A DNA stretch of 64,000 nucleotides from contig CP066225.1 in assembly GCA_016350165.1 (NCBI GenBank), forward strand, positions 4,836,001 through 4,900,000. Reading direction: 5' to 3'. The notes beneath the pieces are model-generated. The model worked only from the letters and a program-made list of their open reading frames with translations. It was not told where the DNA came from and did no database searches. Below, one piece after another: positions 61,435-64,000 of this stretch; position 1 is the first letter of the stretch; each line of letters begins with the position of its first letter. The DNA is from Planctomycetota bacterium. GTDB lineage: Bacteria > Planctomycetota > Phycisphaerae > Phycisphaerales > Phycisphaeraceae. Both the position numbers and the translations under genes were made by a program.

Positions 61435-63501
61435 CTATGGTCGTCTGCAAAGTGTGCAGGCGGCTAGGCCCACGAGGCCGGCTGTTGCTGGTTCAGGGAT
61501 GACTTTGCTGATGCGTATGTCGTCGAGACTGAATTGGCCTTGGAATGGAAGGAAGATTGAACTATAGCGAAGGTCGAGTACGGCTGTGTTCTCGGGAATA
61601 TCGAATTGGCCTTGGATTTTGCGCCACTGACCCTTTGACGAAGCAAGGTCGATGTTGAACTCGCCGAGGAAATTGCCATCGCTGTCGAAAGCTCGAAGTT
61701 GTGCGCGAACAGAACCTGTGGCTGCTGAGTCTGTTTTATAGTAGAAGGACCAGTCGACTTGGTCGGCGTCTTGAGGTGAGAAGGTATCGCTGATCCAATC
61801 GGAGGCTGTGGAGATGTCGGAAGGGTTTGAGGTGGTGGTTTGATTGAAGCCGATGGCGGTGTGGCCTGTGTGGGTTTTTGAAGGATCGGTGATGAAATCT
61901 TCAGTTGTGTTTGAGGAGTTGTGCCAATTGAGGCCGGAGCCGCCATTGGTGTTGGATTTGGATTCGAAGTTTTCAGCGAAGAGTGTGTTTGAGTCGGTGG
62001 CTGGTTTGCCGAAGTTGTTGCGCATGTGAATGAATAGCTCTTCAAGCGTGACCATCTCGACGTTGTCGTTGAGGCCTGCGGTGATTTTGCTCATGCGGTC
62101 CATTGGGTCGCCTGACCAAGGATGTACATTAACGATGGTGTAGGCTGTTTGATCGTGAGCTGAATCGGTTGAAGCGCTGTTGAGATCTTGTGTGACAGAT
62201 TCGACGGTGTCGAAGCCGTCCCAGAGCGAGTATTTGACTGAAAGAATTGGTTTGCCGTTGTTCCAGTTGAGTTGACCGTTGTTGCCTTTATATGCGGCAC
62301 CGGTTTTGAACATAAGACCCATGATCTGCTCAGGTGAAACCATCGCGCCTAGTTTTTCGAGATCAGTTTCGTATTCATCGAGAACACTGAGTACGTTTTG
62401 ATCGACGTTGGCCATGGCTTTAAGTGTAGCTTCCATTTGGCCTTGAATATCAGGGGTTTTAGAAGGATATGTGAAGCCGTGCCCGCCTGCGGTGACGAAG
62501 AAATCTTTGTGTTCGCCAGTTGAAGCAGAGTTGTAAATATGCGCGAAGTTGGTTGGATTGATGTTTGGAGCTTCGGGGGACATGTCCCAGTTCATGGTGA
62601 AGTTGCCACGGTTTGGGGAGCCGTACCATTTGGTGTCCCATGCGAAGTAGTTGTTGAGCCACTGAACGTTGTCGCCGTCACTCATGACGAATGCAACGTA
62701 GTGTTTGTTGGGTTTAGATTCTTTTGTAACTTTGGTGTGTGTGCGTTGCTTGCCCCAATCGGCTTCCCATTTGGACATGGGGGCAACCGGTGCGAGCCAA
62801 TCTGCCGCGACGCCCATGAGATTGTTGCGTGATGCGGAACCGAAGAATTCCATTTCGGAGCTGCCCCAACCGTAAACGAGTGTGTGATCGTTTTGTGCAG
62901 CGAGGTACTTGTCTTTGTTTGGTGGCTCGTAAAACATGAAGCTGTTGTTCATGATTGCAAAATCGCGAAGAAAGTATGTTTTATTTTTGTCTTGGTTAAA
63001 AATCAGATTTTTGTTGAGCTGATCGTTGTAGTTTTGAAAGACCCATTCAGCATCTTTGCCGCGAACATCTTTAATAAGCTTCAGGCCTGCATCAATGGCG
63101 ATTTGCTCTGTTGTTTCATCAACTAGAATACCGCGATGAATGCCTGCGATACTGGTTGCAACGTTGATTGAATCAGCATCATACTTAATGTAGCCATTGA
63201 TTAGATTCTGGTTCTTGTAACGATTAACGAAGAATGCTGGATTAGGATTCGTGTGCATTCTGGCATCAGTATTTTTGCGAAGATATAGGTGTAGCCAAGG
63301 CATACTCTCTTTGGTTGAGACGAACATCTCAGGGTTTGTTTTTGCAACAATACCGCTAAGTGAGGCCATCATGACGTCTTTACTGCCGGTCGAATTTTCG
63401 CGGCTATAAACGTAAACATGAGTAGGTTGAGCAGCCGACGTGGTACCCGCAATGAGTAACGACGTCGAAGTAAGCAATGTTGCTTTGAAATTAGCTCGCA
63501 T
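61435..63501 (-). CDS. GxGYxYP-domain protein with PEP-CTERM sorting signal
   Basis: 688 residues. Signal peptide ends near TTSAAQ. The central segment contains GGHGFTYPS, the GxG(Y/F)xYP motif that names the family, and KHYVAFVMSDGDNVQWL, a second conserved block (SDGDN). The family is glycoside-hydrolase-like by architecture, but its activity is not settled to my knowledge. Residues about 500-660 are a beta-sandwich (FAENFESKSNTNGG, WSFYYKTDSAATGSVRAQLRAFD). The C-terminus is IPEPATAGLVGLAACTLCRRP: the PEP motif, a hydrophobic stretch and basic residues, a PEP-CTERM export and exosortase signal typical of Planctomycetota. Downstream of an SSS symporter, so it may act on the symporter's substrate. 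Confidence 0.88.
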   Translation of the reverse strand: MRANFKATLLTSTSLLIAGTTSAAQPTHVYVYSRENSTGSKDVMMASLSGIVAKTNPEMFVSTKESMPWLHLYLRKNTDARMHTNPNPAFFVNRYKNQNLINGYIKYDADSINVATSIAGIHRGILVDETTEQIAIDAGLKLIKDVRGKDAEWVFQNYNDQLNKNLIFNQDKNKTYFLRDFAIMNNSFMFYEPPNKDKYLAAQNDHTLVYGWGSSEMEFFGSASRNNLMGVAADWLAPVAPMSKWEADWGKQRTHTKVTKESKPNKHYVAFVMSDGDNVQWLNNYFAWDTKWYGSPNRGNFTMNWDMSPEAPNINPTNFAHIYNSASTGEHKDFFVTAGGHGFTYPSKTPDIQGQMEATLKAMANVDQNVLSVLDEYETDLEKLGAMVSPEQIMGLMFKTGAAYKGNNGQLNWNNGKPILSVKYSLWDGFDTVESVTQDLNSASTDSAHDQTAYTIVNVHPWSGDPMDRMSKITAGLNDNVEMVTLEELFIHMRNNFGKPATDSNTLFAENFESKSNTNGGSGLNWHNSSNTTEDFITDPSKTHTGHTAIGFNQTTTSNPSDISTASDWISDTFSPQDADQVDWSFYYKTDSAATGSVRAQLRAFDSDGNFLGEFNIDLASSKGQWRKIQGQFDIPENTAVLDLRYSSIFLPFQGQFSLDDIRISKVIPEPATAGLVGLAACTLCRRP

Positions 63502-63522
63502 ATGTTTGCTCTCCAGTTTGTA

Positions 63523-64000
63523 TCAATTAGCACTAGTGACTTCGGTTTGTTGTTGCAGATTTTCTTGGTCACGTTGTGTGTTAATGTCTGTATCTTTGAA
63601 ATTATGTTTGAGCCAAATTGAGTATAGCGCGATTAATGCTGCGGCTGCAATGAATGTTGTGATTAAACAGGCTTTGTATGATTTGATTAAAGCAAGCATG
63701 GGTATGAGGAAAATAGCGATTTGGAATATCAAGGCAAAGGGATATGCAAGAAGATCGCGTTTGTGTTCGAGCGTTGCTTTTTGGTGTAACTCGGTTGGGA
63801 GTTTGTCTTTGTAAGGTTTCCAGAAACCGAAAGGTAAAGTTTGCTGATAGAAGCTTGTTAATGTCTGTTCGGAGGTTGGTTTGGTCAGTAGCGAACCTGC
63901 GATGGTAGCGATCAGGCCGATGGCTCCGATGAGAAGGAACTGCATACGTGGATCAATATCTGAGAAGAAAAAACGTTGAATAACAGCAGAAACGAGGCCA
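63523..64000 (-). CDS. Sodium:solute symporter, C-terminal end only (truncated by window edge)
   Basis: The reading frame is open from the last in-window codon and continues through VSAVIQRFFFSDIDPRMQFLLIGAIGLIATIAGSLLTKPTS, so the start lies outside. Two last hydrophobic helices are visible (QFLLIGAIGLIATIAGSLLT and FQIAIFLIPMLALIKSYKACLITTFIAAAALIALYSIWL). PTSEQTLTSFYQQTLPFGFWKP matches the end of SSS-family symporters in which a P-GFW motif follows the last helices. It probably forms a transport and polysaccharide-processing pair with the GxGYxYP gene 21 bp downstream. An in-frame Met at 63945 is only internal. Confidence 0.75.
   Translation of the reverse strand, partial: GLVSAVIQRFFFSDIDPRMQFLLIGAIGLIATIAGSLLTKPTSEQTLTSFYQQTLPFGFWKPYKDKLPTELHQKATLEHKRDLLAYPFALIFQIAIFLIPMLALIKSYKACLITTFIAAAALIALYSIWLKHNFKDTDINTQRDQENLQQQTEVTSAN

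Overview
The window reads as chromosome of a free-living, probably marine member of the Planctomycetota, most likely class Phycisphaerae. This is an inference. It rests on a chondroitinase, a serine-type sulfatase, SSS symporters, a GxGYxYP protein with a PEP-CTERM tail, several sigma-factor paralogues carrying an extra C-terminal domain, an LPS heptose pathway, an incomplete str operon (rpsL-rpsG without fusA/tuf) and about 45-50% GC. I found no rRNA, tRNA, CRISPR array, transposase or prophage.

Layout. 0-6.2 kb: glycosaminoglycan module (PL8 chondroitinase, truncated by the window edge; SSS symporter; S-type sulfatase). 6.3-9.2 kb: gene-poor repeat stretch, then three tandem paralogous small membrane proteins of unknown function. 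9.3-20.7 kb: cation/proton antiporter with an EIIA-like tail, a receiver-like ORF and a GGDEF cyclase, a TorF-like porin, a chemoreceptor, an unknown membrane protein, transketolase and a methyltransferase. 20.7-26.7 kb: four adjacent paralogues, each an ECF-type sigma factor fused to a ThuA/glutamine-amidotransferase-like domain. 27-36.4 kb: pyrR, pyrB, gmk, a GmhB-like phosphatase with a membrane tail, two LPS-core glycosyltransferases, rpsL, rpsG, a ThiF/MoeB E1-like enzyme and a phosphoesterase. 36.5-44 kb: two more porin paralogues, a second repeat stretch, an internally duplicated protein flanked by 65-bp direct repeats, a secreted protein and a KAP-like NTPase. 44-52.8 kb: trpE behind an apparent Trp-codon leader peptide and attenuator, a FliN-like protein, NfeD-like, a sugar isomerase-like protein, an MFS-acyltransferase fusion, an SPFH protein and FolE2. 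53-64 kb: Hsp20 and Lon, a repeat cluster, a cobalamin adenosyltransferase, an AT-rich orphan, a third repeat stretch with DnaA boxes, an RluD-like enzyme, a TPR-like protein, a lipoprotein, a GxGYxYP protein and the end of another SSS symporter.

Cooperation. The first three genes together would depolymerise, desulfate and import chondroitin or dermatan sulfate. pyrR-pyrB, gmk and the heptose/GT genes form a housekeeping and envelope block. hsp20-lon is a proteostasis pair.

Most notable items: the four sigma-amidotransferase-like fusions; the trp leader/attenuator; two families of dispersed non-coding repeats (one a stem-loop with a conserved 21-nt tail, seven positions; the other a longer degenerate element, three positions); and repeated reversals of strand composition that ignore gene orientation.
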